Assembly: GCA_020633295.1 (NCBI GenBank)
Contig: JACKDW010000016.1
Location: 146,011-210,010 of the forward strand
Origin: Myxococcales bacterium
Lineage (GTDB): Bacteria > Myxococcota_A > Polyangia > Nannocystales > Nannocystaceae
Length of the DNA stretch: 64,000 nucleotides
Direction: 5' to 3'
Below are positions 50,641 to 58,815 of this stretch, piece after piece. The notes below the pieces were generated by a model, which did no database searches, was not told the DNA's origin, and saw only the letters and a program-made list of their open reading frames with translations. Made by a program: the position numbers and the translations under genes. Every line of letters starts with the position of its first letter. The stretch's first letter is position 1.

Positions 50641-51824
50641 AGATCGCCACGAGCTCGACGACTGTGGGGGACTCGGCGCGCGCGGCCCGGGAGGCCTACG
50701 CCGCGCTGGTGCTGCAGCTCGGCGCGCCGCCGAGCCTGCTCGTGGTGTACGCGACCGCGGGCCACGACGGCGGCGCGCTCATGCGAGCGCTGCACGAGCT
50801 CGCGCCGGTGCCGACGCACGGCGGCACCTCGTGCTGCGCGGTGATGTCCGAGGATGGCGTCCGCGCGCGCGACGGCGCCGCGCTCGGGCTCCTCGGGCTC
50901 CTCGATCCCGAGGGCGACTTCGGCGTCGGCGCGGCCGAGATCGTCGACGACGCGCGCGCGGCCGGCTCCGCCGCGATCCGCCGCGCGATCGCGGCCGCCG
51001 GGCGCCCGGGCGAGCCGCCGGAGCTGGTCTGGCTCTCGGGCGTCCCCGGGCACGAGGAGAGCGTGCTGCTCGGGATCCAGGACGTCGTCGGGCGCGACGT
51101 GCCGATCGCGGGCGGGAGCGCGGCCGACGACGACGTGCGCGGCGGGTGGCAGCAGTTCGCCAATCACCGCGCGTACTCGTCGGCGGCTGTCGTAACGGCC
51201 ATGTATCCGTCGAGCGAGGTGCACGTCTCGTTTCACAGCGGCTACTCCCCGACCGCGCACCACGGCGTCATCACGCGCGCGAGCGGGCGCGTGCTCTACG
51301 AGATCGACGGGGCGCCGGCGGCCCACGTCTACAACCGCTGGACCGGCGGCGTGATCCAGGCGCAGCTCGGCGGGGGCAGCGTGCTCGCGAGCACGGCGAT
51401 GTTCCCGCTCGGGCGCCGGCTCGAGCGCATCGGGCCGACGACCTTTCACCGCCTCTCGCACCCGGATCGGGTGACCCCCGACGGCGCGCTCACGCTGTTC
51501 ACGAGCGTGGCCCAGGGCGAGACGATCCACCTGATGGCGGGGACGCGCGCGAGCCTGATCAGCCGCGCGGGCAGGGTCGCGCGCGCGGCCCTCGAGACGC
51601 GCCGCGCGGACGCGCGCGAGGTGTGCGGGGCGCTCGTCGTCTACTGCGCCGGCTGCATGCTCGCGATCCGCGACGACATGGACCGCGTAGTCGACCAGCT
51701 GCGCGACGCGCTAGGCGGCGCGCCGTTCCTCGGGACCTTCACCTTCGGCGAGCAGGGCTGCTTCACCACCGGCGAGAGCCACCACGGCAACCTGATGATC
51801 TCGGTCGCCGTGTTCACGCGGTAG
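50637..51824 (+). CDS. FIST-domain sensory protein
   Basis: This protein has 395 residues. FIST-N (about 20-215): SLLVVYATAGHDGGALMRAL, THGGTSCCAVMSEDGV, LGLLGLLDPEG, IAGGSAADDDVRGGWQQF and AVVTAMYPSSEVHVSFHSGY. FIST-C (about 225-380): YEIDGAPAAHVYNRW, VTPDGALTLFTSVAQGETIHLM, GALVVYCAGCMLAI and FTFGEQGCFTTGESHHGNLMI. The family is thought to bind small ligands such as amino acids and feed signal transduction; here there is no fused output domain. Cytoplasmic. The start follows the micro-ORF chain described separately. The CPBP protease gene follows after 68 bases. Confidence 0.9.
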   Translation: MKIATSSTTVGDSARAAREAYAALVLQLGAPPSLLVVYATAGHDGGALMRALHELAPVPTHGGTSCCAVMSEDGVRARDGAALGLLGLLDPEGDFGVGAAEIVDDARAAGSAAIRRAIAAAGRPGEPPELVWLSGVPGHEESVLLGIQDVVGRDVPIAGGSAADDDVRGGWQQFANHRAYSSAAVVTAMYPSSEVHVSFHSGYSPTAHHGVITRASGRVLYEIDGAPAAHVYNRWTGGVIQAQLGGGSVLASTAMFPLGRRLERIGPTTFHRLSHPDRVTPDGALTLFTSVAQGETIHLMAGTRASLISRAGRVARAALETRRADAREVCGALVVYCAGCMLAIRDDMDRVVDQLRDALGGAPFLGTFTFGEQGCFTTGESHHGNLMISVAVFTR

Positions 51825-51892
51825 GGCGCGTCGACCGGGCGCGCGCGACGAGGTACTCTCGAGCGCGCGCGCGTGACCGCGGCGCCTCGTCC

Positions 51893-52654
51893 ATGAAGTC
51901 GCTCGTCCGCTTCTTCACCCTGACCCTCGGCTTCACCTTCGCGACGCAGCTCCCGGCGGTGCTCGCGATGTACGGCGTGATCGACGGGCCGGTGTCCGCG
52001 TACGCGCCGCTCGCGGGGCTCGGCGGCCTCGGCCCGCTGCTCGCGGCGCTGTGGCTCTCGCGTCGGCGGGCGGGCGGCGACGGCGTCGGCGCGCTGCTGC
52101 GCAAGAAGGGGCCCGGCCGCGTCGGGCTCGGGTGGTACCCGCTCGCGCTCCTGCTGTCGCCGGCGCTCTACGTCGTCGGCGCGCTCGCGGCCAACCTCGC
52201 CGGCGCCGACATCCCCTGGTTCTTCCCGCCCGAGGCCGCGCCGCACGTCGCCGGCATGGTGATCATGCCGATCGCCGAGGAGCCCGGGTGGCGAGGCTTC
52301 GCGCTCCCGCGGCTCGAGCGGCGGCTCGCGGCGGTCCCCGCCGCGCTCGCGCTCGGCGTCGTGTGGGCGGCCTGGCACACGATGATGTTCATCCTGCAGG
52401 GCACCGTGAGCCACTTCCCGGTGATGGCGCTGCACCTCCTCGCCGGCAGCGTGCTGTTCAGCTGGGTGTACCGGCGCACCGCGGGCAGCCTGCTGTGCGC
52501 GGTGCTGTTCCACGCCGGCGCCCACCTCTGCAACCCGCTGCACGCGCTGCCCGGCTCGGCGCTGCCGTTCTACGTGATCGCGGGCGCCACCTGCGTGGCG
52601 GCGATCGCCGTGGTCGCGCTCGACCGCGAGGCGTGGCGTCAGCCGCCGTTCTGA
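51893..52654 (+). CDS. CPBP-family intramembrane metalloprotease
   Basis: This is a multi-helix membrane protein of 253 residues. Motif 1 is EEPGWRGFALPRLE (EExxxR), motif 2 WAAWHTMMF, and motif 3 LFHAGAHLCNPL, the three conserved parts of the CAAX-processing/bacteriocin-immunity (Rce1-like) family. The catalytic Glu pair and the metal-type His residues are present. Start: ATG at 51893, giving a first helix FTLTLGFTFATQLPAVLAMYG. Bacterial members cut peptides in membranes or protect from bacteriocins; the substrate is unknown. No bacteriocin genes are seen nearby. Confidence 0.9.
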   Translation: MKSLVRFFTLTLGFTFATQLPAVLAMYGVIDGPVSAYAPLAGLGGLGPLLAALWLSRRRAGGDGVGALLRKKGPGRVGLGWYPLALLLSPALYVVGALAANLAGADIPWFFPPEAAPHVAGMVIMPIAEEPGWRGFALPRLERRLAAVPAALALGVVWAAWHTMMFILQGTVSHFPVMALHLLAGSVLFSWVYRRTAGSLLCAVLFHAGAHLCNPLHALPGSALPFYVIAGATCVAAIAVVALDREAWRQPPF

Positions 52655-52756
52655 TCGCGCGAGAACGCGAGCGCGCGCCGGCTCGGGACGCGCTCCGGCG
52701 GCGCGTTCCGTGAGACCATCGCGCGCGGACCCGCGGGCCGCGAGGGAGAGACGACG

Positions 52757-53416
52757 ATGGAGTCGAAAGACACGAACGAGGGGACGATCGCGATCATCGG
52801 CGCCGGCAAGGTCGGCGGCGGGCTCGGGGCGACGCTGTGCGCCGCGGGCTTCACGGTGATCTTCGGCGTGCGCGCGGGGAAGGACATCTCCGAGCTGCTC
52901 GCGCGCTGTCACGGACGGGCCCGCGCCGCGCCGCCCGACGAGCCGCGCGCGCGCGGCCGCGATCGTGGTGCTCGCGGTCCCGGGCGGGGTCGCGGTCGAG
53001 GCCGCGCGCTCGCTCGGCGCGCGCGAGGGACGATCTTCGTCGACTGTAACAACCCTGTCCGTTGGGACAGCGGACCCGTGTGGGCGCCGCCGCCGGAGGG
53101 CTCGCTCTCGGCGGCGATCGCCGCGGCCTGCCCCGGCGCGCGCGTCGTCAAGGCGTTCAACACCTACGGCGCGGAGTTCCACGCCGACCCGGGCCGCGCG
53201 GGCGCGCCGGTCTCGACCTTCCTCGCGGGCGACGACGCGGACGCGAAGCAGGCCGTGGCGCGCGTCGCCGCGACCAGCGGCTTCGACCCCATCGACGTCG
53301 GCCCGCTGCGCAACGCGGCGGCGCTCGAGAACGCCGCGATCCTGTGGATCCACCTGGCGACCGTCGGCGGCCAGGGCCGCGACTTCGCGCTGCAGCTCGC
53401 GCGACGGCCGGGGTGA
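52757..53416 (+). CDS. NADP-dependent (F420-NADP-type) reductase, internal compensating frameshifts
   Basis: The protein as read has 219 residues. It opens with a Rossmann motif, IAIIGAGKVGGGLGATLCAAGF, and FGVRAGKDISELLARC follows. From about residue 54 to 91 the frame reads as an Arg/Gly-rich string. The +1 frame of the same DNA (52955-53028) gives the family-like AAIVVLAVPGGVAVEAARSL. Normal sequence returns at TIFVDCNNPVRW, VVKAFNTYGAEFH and AVARVAATSGFDPIDVGPL. So one base was gained near 52940-52955 and one lost near 53029, or there are two sequencing errors in GC runs. If real, the second strand-helix of the Rossmann fold is scrambled and the enzyme may be inactive. Confidence 0.75.
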   Translation: MESKDTNEGTIAIIGAGKVGGGLGATLCAAGFTVIFGVRAGKDISELLARCHGRARAAPPDEPRARGRDRGARGPGRGRGRGRALARRARGTIFVDCNNPVRWDSGPVWAPPPEGSLSAAIAAACPGARVVKAFNTYGAEFHADPGRAGAPVSTFLAGDDADAKQAVARVAATSGFDPIDVGPLRNAAALENAAILWIHLATVGGQGRDFALQLARRPG

Positions 53417-54963
53417 GCCGCCGCGCCGGCCTCACGCGCGCGCGCGCGGCCGGCGTGAGCCGCCGCGCTGGCCTCACGCGCGCGCGCGGCCCGGGCGACC
53501 GCGGCGACGAGCCGCGCGAGGTCGTCGCGCCGCGTGCGGAAGTTGACGACGCACGCGCGCAGCACGATCCGCCCATCAAGACAGGTCGTCGTGATGAACG
53601 CCTCGCCGCTGCGGTTGACCGCGTCCGCGATCGCGCGCTGCAGCGCGTCGCCGTCGGGCCCGGGCGGCGCGCGGTGGCGAAAGCAGACGACGCTGAGCGG
53701 GCCGTCGCTGCGCCGCTCGAGCGCCGGGTGCTCGTCGATCATGCGCGCGAGCGCGGCCGCCAGCGCGATGTCGCGACGCACGAGCGCGCGGTAGCCCTCG
53801 GCGCCGACCTGCTGCAGGACCATCCACAGCTTGAGCGCGCGGAAGCCGCGGGTCTGCTGCACGCCGTACTCGGCGAACCACGGGTCCTCGGCGTCGTCGC
53901 GCAGGTACGCGGGCACGAGGCTGTAGGCCGCGCGCAGCAGCGCGGCGTCGCGCACGAGCGCGCAGCCGCACTCGACGGGGATGTACATCCACTTGTGCGG
54001 GTCGATCGCGAGGGAGTCGGCGCGCTCGAGCCCGCGGTACAGCTCGGGGCGCGCGAGCCGACCGAGCGCGCCGTAGGCCCCGTCGACGTGCAGCCACAGC
54101 CGCTCGCGCGCGCACAGGTCGGCGAGCGCGTCGAAGGGGTCGACCGCGCCTGTGTTCACGGTGCCGGCGCTGGCGACCACGCACGCGGGCCGCAGCCCGG
54201 CGCGTCGGTCCTCGGCGATCGCCCGCGCGAGCGCGCCGAGCTCGATGCGCCGCGCGTCGTCGACCGGGATCCGCCGCAGGTGATCGCTGCCGAAGCCGAG
54301 CAGGATCGCGGCCTTCTCGACGCACGAGTGGGCCTCGACGCTGGCGTAGATCACGAGCGGCGCGCCGCCGCCCTGCAGCCCGACCCGCCGCGCGTCGCCG
54401 CCCGTGTGCGCGTGTCGCATGGCGCCGAGACCGATGAGGTTGGCCACGCTGCCGCCGCTCGTCAGCAGCCCGGCGCCCCCCGGCTCGAGGCCGACGAGCT
54501 CGCGGAGCCAGCGGACGACTACGCGCTCGACGTGCGTGGCCGAGTGATCCCCGCCGGCGACGCTGGGGTTGTGCGCGGCCGCCAGCAGCTCGCCGAGGAT
54601 CCCCAGCGGCGCGGCGGTCGAGTTGACCCAGGCGAAGAAGCGCGGGCTGTTGTTGCCCATGGGGTACGCCAGCACCTCGCGCTCGACTCGCGCGAGGATC
54701 TCGGCGGGCGCGCGGCCGACGGTCGGCAGCGGCTCGGCGAGCAGCTGCTCCCGGAGCGCGCGCGGCATCCAGCGTCGGGCCGGCGCGCGCTCGTGCTCTC
54801 CGAGCGCGTCGCTGACGAGCTCGACGGCGCGGGTCGCGAGCGCGCGAAACGACGCGGGGTCGAGCCCGATGACGTCGCGGGCCGCGGGCTCGAGGGGATC
54901 GTCGTCGCGCGCGGCGGCGCGATCGACAGCGTGGCGGGGGTCGGTCTCGTCGGGTCGGGTCAT
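53164..54963 (-). CDS. PLP-dependent decarboxylase (group II, AADC-like) with odd C-terminal extension
   Basis: The open frame codes for 599 residues. The first 490 match group II amino-acid decarboxylases: PMGNNSPRFFAWVNSTAAPL, NPSVAGGDHSATHVERVVVRWL, GLLTSGGSVANLIGL, EAHSCVEKAAILLGFGSDHL, LWLHVDGAYGALGRLA and the PLP Lys324 in IDPHKWMYIP. The substrate is probably an aromatic or acidic amino acid. After VAAVARAARA the frame runs about 110 more residues through the direct repeat (AAAHAGRARARE) and then antisense to the last 253 bases of the convergent reductase gene. No related protein should have this tail, so the repeat may have removed the original stop. Confidence 0.85.
   Translation of the reverse strand: MTRPDETDPRHAVDRAAARDDDPLEPAARDVIGLDPASFRALATRAVELVSDALGEHERAPARRWMPRALREQLLAEPLPTVGRAPAEILARVEREVLAYPMGNNSPRFFAWVNSTAAPLGILGELLAAAHNPSVAGGDHSATHVERVVVRWLRELVGLEPGGAGLLTSGGSVANLIGLGAMRHAHTGGDARRVGLQGGGAPLVIYASVEAHSCVEKAAILLGFGSDHLRRIPVDDARRIELGALARAIAEDRRAGLRPACVVASAGTVNTGAVDPFDALADLCARERLWLHVDGAYGALGRLARPELYRGLERADSLAIDPHKWMYIPVECGCALVRDAALLRAAYSLVPAYLRDDAEDPWFAEYGVQQTRGFRALKLWMVLQQVGAEGYRALVRRDIALAAALARMIDEHPALERRSDGPLSVVCFRHRAPPGPDGDALQRAIADAVNRSGEAFITTTCLDGRIVLRACVVNFRTRRDDLARLVAAVARAARAREASAAAHAGRARAREAGAAAHPGRRASCSAKSRPWPPTVARWIHRIAAFSSAAALRSGPTSMGSKPLVAATRATACFASASSPARKVETGAPARPGSAWNSAP
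53413..53493. repeat. Two-copy direct repeat at the junction of converging genes
   Basis: A block of about 33-37 bases starting GGTGAGCCGCCGCGC (or GCGTGAGCC) and containing GGCCTCACGCGCGCGC is present twice in tandem. It begins at the stop codon of the reductase and lies in the C-terminal coding part of the convergent decarboxylase. TGAG and CTCA make each copy partly self-complementary. Confidence 0.75.
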
Positions 54964-55026
54964 CGGGGCGGCTCGGCGCGCGAGCCTAGCACCGCGGGCC
55001 CGCGCCCGGAGGAGGCGTCGCGCGCC

Positions 55027-56088
55027 TCAGCTGGGCCAGCGCTCGAGGCCGAGGAGCCGCCGCGCGCGGAGGTCGAGCTCCGGCGCGAGGGCCTCGAGCG
55101 ACCGCGTGAGCGCGCCTTGATGGCGCGCAGCGATCCGCGCGGGCGCGTAGCGATCGTGCAGCTCGTACAACGGGTCGAGCTCGCGCGCGGGGAACATGCG
55201 GATGTACTGGTGCAGGCGCAGGCGACTCGAGTCGTTGGGCGCGCTGCCGTGAAGCTGACCCCACGACCAGATCACCATGTGCCCGCGCCGCAGCGGGAGC
55301 TCCTGCATGCTCGCGACGATCGGGTCGTCGCTACGGGGCCGGTAGCTGCCGCGCTTGAGCCCGAGCCGCGCCGGGTGCTCGCGCTCGGCGCAGTAGCGCG
55401 CGAGGTACCGCGTGCAGCCCGGGAGCGTGCGGTGACAGCCGGAGCCCGGCGGCTGGTCGACGAGCGCGACGAGGCCCTGGTAGCCGGGGTCGCGCCCCTC
55501 GGCGCGCTCCTGCAGCCAGAGCCAGGGGTTGTAGTCCCAGTGCGGCCCGATCGCCGCGTCCCAGTCCGGGCGATCGAAGCGCGACCCGTCGCGCGCGCGC
55601 AGCCCTCGAGTGCCGCGCACGACGCCCCAGTTGTCGATCGTCACGCGCAGGCGCTCATCGCCCCAGAGCGCCGAGAACACCCGGTGCACGCGCGCGTCGA
55701 CGCGGTTGCGCAGCGCCTCCGGGTGCAGGGCGGGGCGCGGCAGCAGGAACTTCGACGGCGACGGCCAGTGCTCGGTCGCCCACGTCTCGGGATCGTCGGG
55801 CCGCACGACGACGTCGGTCGCCTCGCGCGACCGCTCGCGCCGCCGCGCCGGCCTGAGCGCTCGCGCCCGCACCTCGGCCTTCATCGCCTCGATCTCTTCG
55901 AACATCGCCGCGACCGCGCGTTCGCAGCGCGGCCCGTCGAGCGCGTCGACGACGACGACGCCGTGGCGCTCGAGGGCCGCGCGCAGGCCCCCGACGTCCG
56001 AGACGTCCTGCGCGCGCGCGAAGCCGTGTTCGTCGATCGGGTAGCGCGGGAACCAGCGGCTTGCGTCAAGCTCGCCTTCAGTCATCAC
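55027..56088 (-). CDS. PhyH-family Fe(II)/2-oxoglutarate dioxygenase
   Basis: This is a 353-residue protein with the phytanoyl-CoA dioxygenase pattern. Iron ligands are H183 and D185 in GPHWDYNPW and a distal H280 in WGQLHGSAPN; the 2-oxoglutarate-binding Arg is in SRLRLHQYIRMFP. LVALVDQPPGSGCHRTLPGC is the strand between them. The N-terminal 100 residues are helical and basic. Such enzymes hydroxylate lipids, halogenate or hydroxylate natural products; no clear substrate. The start is GTG 56088 or ATG 56085, only one base after the stop of the upstream reductase gene, so the pair is one operon and may act in one lipid or secondary-metabolite route. Confidence 0.85.
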   Translation of the reverse strand: MMTEGELDASRWFPRYPIDEHGFARAQDVSDVGGLRAALERHGVVVVDALDGPRCERAVAAMFEEIEAMKAEVRARALRPARRRERSREATDVVVRPDDPETWATEHWPSPSKFLLPRPALHPEALRNRVDARVHRVFSALWGDERLRVTIDNWGVVRGTRGLRARDGSRFDRPDWDAAIGPHWDYNPWLWLQERAEGRDPGYQGLVALVDQPPGSGCHRTLPGCTRYLARYCAEREHPARLGLKRGSYRPRSDDPIVASMQELPLRRGHMVIWSWGQLHGSAPNDSSRLRLHQYIRMFPARELDPLYELHDRYAPARIAARHQGALTRSLEALAPELDLRARRLLGLERWPS

Positions 56089-56089
56089 G

Positions 56090-58135
56090 CTAGATCTCCG
56101 ACGCCACCCGGGCGCCCTGGGCGATCGCCCGCTTCGCGTCGAGCTCGGCCGCGACGTCGGCGCCGCCGATCAGGTGAACCTCGACGCCGCGCGCCCGCAG
56201 CGGCTCGTGCAGCTCGCGTCGCGGCACCTGCCCGGCGCACAGGATCACGTTGTCGACCTCGAGCACCTGCGGCGCGCCGCCGACGGTGAGGTGCAGCCCG
56301 CGGTCGTCGATGCGCTCGTATCGGCACTCGGGCAGCATCACGACGCCCTGGCGCTTGAGCGCGGTCCGGTGGATCCACCCCGTCGTCTTGCCGAGCCCGG
56401 CGCCCAGCTTGCCGGCGGAGCGCTGACACAGCGTGATCTCGCGGGCCGGCGGCTCGCGGCGCGGGGGCTGCAGCCCGCCGCGGCGCGCGAGCGTCGTGTC
56501 GATCCCCCAGTCGGCGAAGAACCTGTCGCGCGCGCGCTCGGGGTCCTCGCGCGCGTCGTGACCGGTCCCATGGAGCAGGTACTCGGCGACGTCGAAGCCG
56601 ATCCCGCCGGCGCCGATGATCGCGACGCGGGCGCCGACCGGCGCGTCGCCCTGCAGCACGTCGACATAGGTGCGCACCATCTCGTGGTCGACGCCGGGCA
56701 GCTCGATCCGCCGGGGGTGCACGCCGGTCGCGAGCACGACGAGCTCGTGCCCGGCCGCCGCGAGCTCGTCCGGGGTCACGCGGTGACCGAGCTTGACCGT
56801 GACGCCGGTCAGCTCGAGCTGCCGCTGGAAGTAGCGGAGGGTGTGATCGAACTCCTCCTTGCCGGGGATCCGCCGCGCCATGTTGAACTGCCCGCCGATC
56901 GCGGGCGCCGCCTCGTAGAGCGTCACGCGGTGCCCGCGGCTCGCCGCCAGCGTCGCGCACGAGAGCCCCGCCGGCCCGGCGCCGACGACCGCGACGTCGC
57001 GGCGTCGCGTCACCGGGTAGATCTTCCACTCGGTCTCGTGGCACGCGAGCGGGTTGACGAGGCACGAGCAGCGGCGGTTGCGGAAGATGTGGTCGAGGCA
57101 GGCCTGGTTGCACGCGATGCAGGTGTTGATCTCGTCGACGCGGTCCTGCTTGGCCTTGAGCACCCAGTCGGGGTCGGCGAGGAACGGCCGCGCCATGCTG
57201 ATCATGTCGGCGTCGCCCGACGCGAGCACGCGCTCGGCCACGTCGGGCATGTTGATGCGGTTGCTCGTGACCAGCGGGAGCGAGACCTCGCCCTTGAGCC
57301 GGCCCGTCACCCAGGTGAACGCCGCCGGCGGGACCATGGTCGCGATCGTCGGGACGCGCGCCTCGTGCCAGCCGATCCCGGTGTTGAGGATCGACGCGCC
57401 CGCCTCCTCGACGCGCTTGCCCAGCGTGACGACCTCGTCCCAGCTGCTGCCGCCCTCCATCAGGTCGAGCATGCTCAGCCGGTAGATGATGATGAAGTCG
57501 GGCCCCACCGCGTCCCGGACCGCGCGCACCACCGCGAGCGGGAAGCGGATCCGGTGCTCGTAGTCGCCGCCCCACTCGTCCGTGCGCTTGTTGGTGCGGG
57601 CGGCGATGAACTGGTTGATCAGGTAGCCCTCGCTGCCCATGATCTCGACGCCGTCGTAGCCTGCCTCTTGGGCCCGGCGCGCGCAGGTCGCGAAGGCCTG
57701 GATCGTCCGGCCGACGCCGCGCCGCGAGAGCGCGCGCGGGCGGAACAGGCTGATCGGCGACTTCAGGGGCGAGGGCGCGACCGCGAGCGGGTGGTAGGCG
57801 TAGCGGCCCGCGTGGAGGATCTGCATGGCGATGCGCCCGCCCGCCTCGTGCACCGCGTCGGTGACGTAGCGGTGCTGCCAGACCTCGACGCGGTTGGACA
57901 GCTTGCCGGCGAAGGGCTTGGTCCAGCCCTCGCGGTTCGGCGCGATCCCGCCGGTGACGATGAGGCCGACGTCGCCCTCGGCCCGCCGCGCGAAGTAGGC
58001 CGCGAGCTTCTTCAGCGGCCCCTTCTGATCCTCGAGCCCGACGTGCATCGAGCCCATCAGCACGCGGTTCTTGAGCGTGACGTGACCGAGCTCGAGGGGC
58101 GCGAGCAGGTGCGGGTACGCGGTCGCGTTCGACAT
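56090..58135 (-). CDS. fadH: 2,4-dienoyl-CoA reductase / OYE-family flavoprotein with 4Fe-4S cluster
   Basis: This protein has 681 residues from ATG 58135. FMN domain (1-365): PHLLAPLELGHVTLKNRVLMGSM, the opening of FadH, then ILHAGRYAYHPLAVAPSPLKS, GYDGVEIMGSEGYLINQFIAARTN and NTGIGWHEARVPTIATMVP. Iron-sulphur site: NTCIACNQACLDHIF and CSCLVNPLACHE. The C-terminal NAD(P)H/FAD domain has VAVVGAGPAGLSCA, YEAAPAIGGQFNMARRIPGKEE and VAIIGAGGIGFDVAEYLL. It reduces 2,4-dienoyl-CoA made when polyunsaturated fatty acids are oxidised, in the cytoplasm. All cofactor motifs are intact. It is the first gene of a unit with the PhyH-type dioxygenase. Confidence 0.92.
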   Translation of the reverse strand: MSNATAYPHLLAPLELGHVTLKNRVLMGSMHVGLEDQKGPLKKLAAYFARRAEGDVGLIVTGGIAPNREGWTKPFAGKLSNRVEVWQHRYVTDAVHEAGGRIAMQILHAGRYAYHPLAVAPSPLKSPISLFRPRALSRRGVGRTIQAFATCARRAQEAGYDGVEIMGSEGYLINQFIAARTNKRTDEWGGDYEHRIRFPLAVVRAVRDAVGPDFIIIYRLSMLDLMEGGSSWDEVVTLGKRVEEAGASILNTGIGWHEARVPTIATMVPPAAFTWVTGRLKGEVSLPLVTSNRINMPDVAERVLASGDADMISMARPFLADPDWVLKAKQDRVDEINTCIACNQACLDHIFRNRRCSCLVNPLACHETEWKIYPVTRRRDVAVVGAGPAGLSCATLAASRGHRVTLYEAAPAIGGQFNMARRIPGKEEFDHTLRYFQRQLELTGVTVKLGHRVTPDELAAAGHELVVLATGVHPRRIELPGVDHEMVRTYVDVLQGDAPVGARVAIIGAGGIGFDVAEYLLHGTGHDAREDPERARDRFFADWGIDTTLARRGGLQPPRREPPAREITLCQRSAGKLGAGLGKTTGWIHRTALKRQGVVMLPECRYERIDDRGLHLTVGGAPQVLEVDNVILCAGQVPRRELHEPLRARGVEVHLIGGADVAAELDAKRAIAQGARVASEI

Positions 58136-58279
58136 GGAGCGGCTATGCACAGGCGCGCGCGCGCCGTCAACTCGCGACCGCGCGCTCGCGCGCGCACGGC
58201 GAGGCCGCGTGTCGCTCGCGTCGCCGTCGACGCGCTCAAGCGGGGCCGGCGGCGCCGACCCGCGCCGGGGCGCGCGCGC

Positions 58280-58623
58280 TCACTCCCGGCGCGTCGGCTC
58301 GCAGAGCGGCGCCTCGTCGACCGCGCAGACCGGGGCGGACGCGTCGGCGCCGCGCGGGGAGCGGGCAGACCTCGGCGCGCGCGCGCCCTTCCGGCGCGCG
58401 CCGGCCGAGGCACGACGCGCGCCGGCGAGGTGACGTAGGCCGGCGAGTCGAGCGCGCCCGCGTCGATCGAGGTGACCGAGCCCAGCAGCCCGGCGCGCGC
58501 GACGAGCTGGCCGGGCCGCTGGGTCGAGCGCGCGCCCAGATCACACGCGCCGAGCAGCGACGCGCACGCGAGCAGCGGGAGCGCCCCGCCGCGCAAAAAT
58601 ATGTTCTTGAAGCCAGGTACCAC
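58280..58623 (-). pseudogene. Short lipoprotein gene with a frameshift
   Basis: A GTG at 58623 sits eight bases after a strong GGGAGGAGG site. The product begins VPGFKNIFLRGGALPLLA and continues to lipobox LLGAC and a normal segment (GLLGSVTSIDAGALDSPAYV). Near 58374-58390 a GC-alternating run (GGGCGCGCGCGCGCC) breaks the frame. The original frame goes on as Arg-rich noise, while another frame gives a sensible end (DASAPVCAVDEAPLCEPTRRE) with a TGA at 58280-58282. The intact protein would be about 113 residues. Either a real frameshift or a sequencing slip in the GC run. Function unknown. The gap to the next gene (58624-58815) has no feature. Confidence 0.6.
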
Positions 58624-58815
58624 GATCAGGACCTCCTCCCTTCGCCCCGCGCGGGGATATGTCGATGGAGCCGGCGCGGCGCGACGTCTCCGCGCCGCGC
58701 GGTCGGCGAACCGCTGGCTTCTCCCGTAATCACGCGCGCGACCGCGTCAACCCCCACCACGGCGGGCGCGGTCGAGCGCGCTCGCCCGAGGACGGCGGGA
58801 GGACGACGCGCGCGG

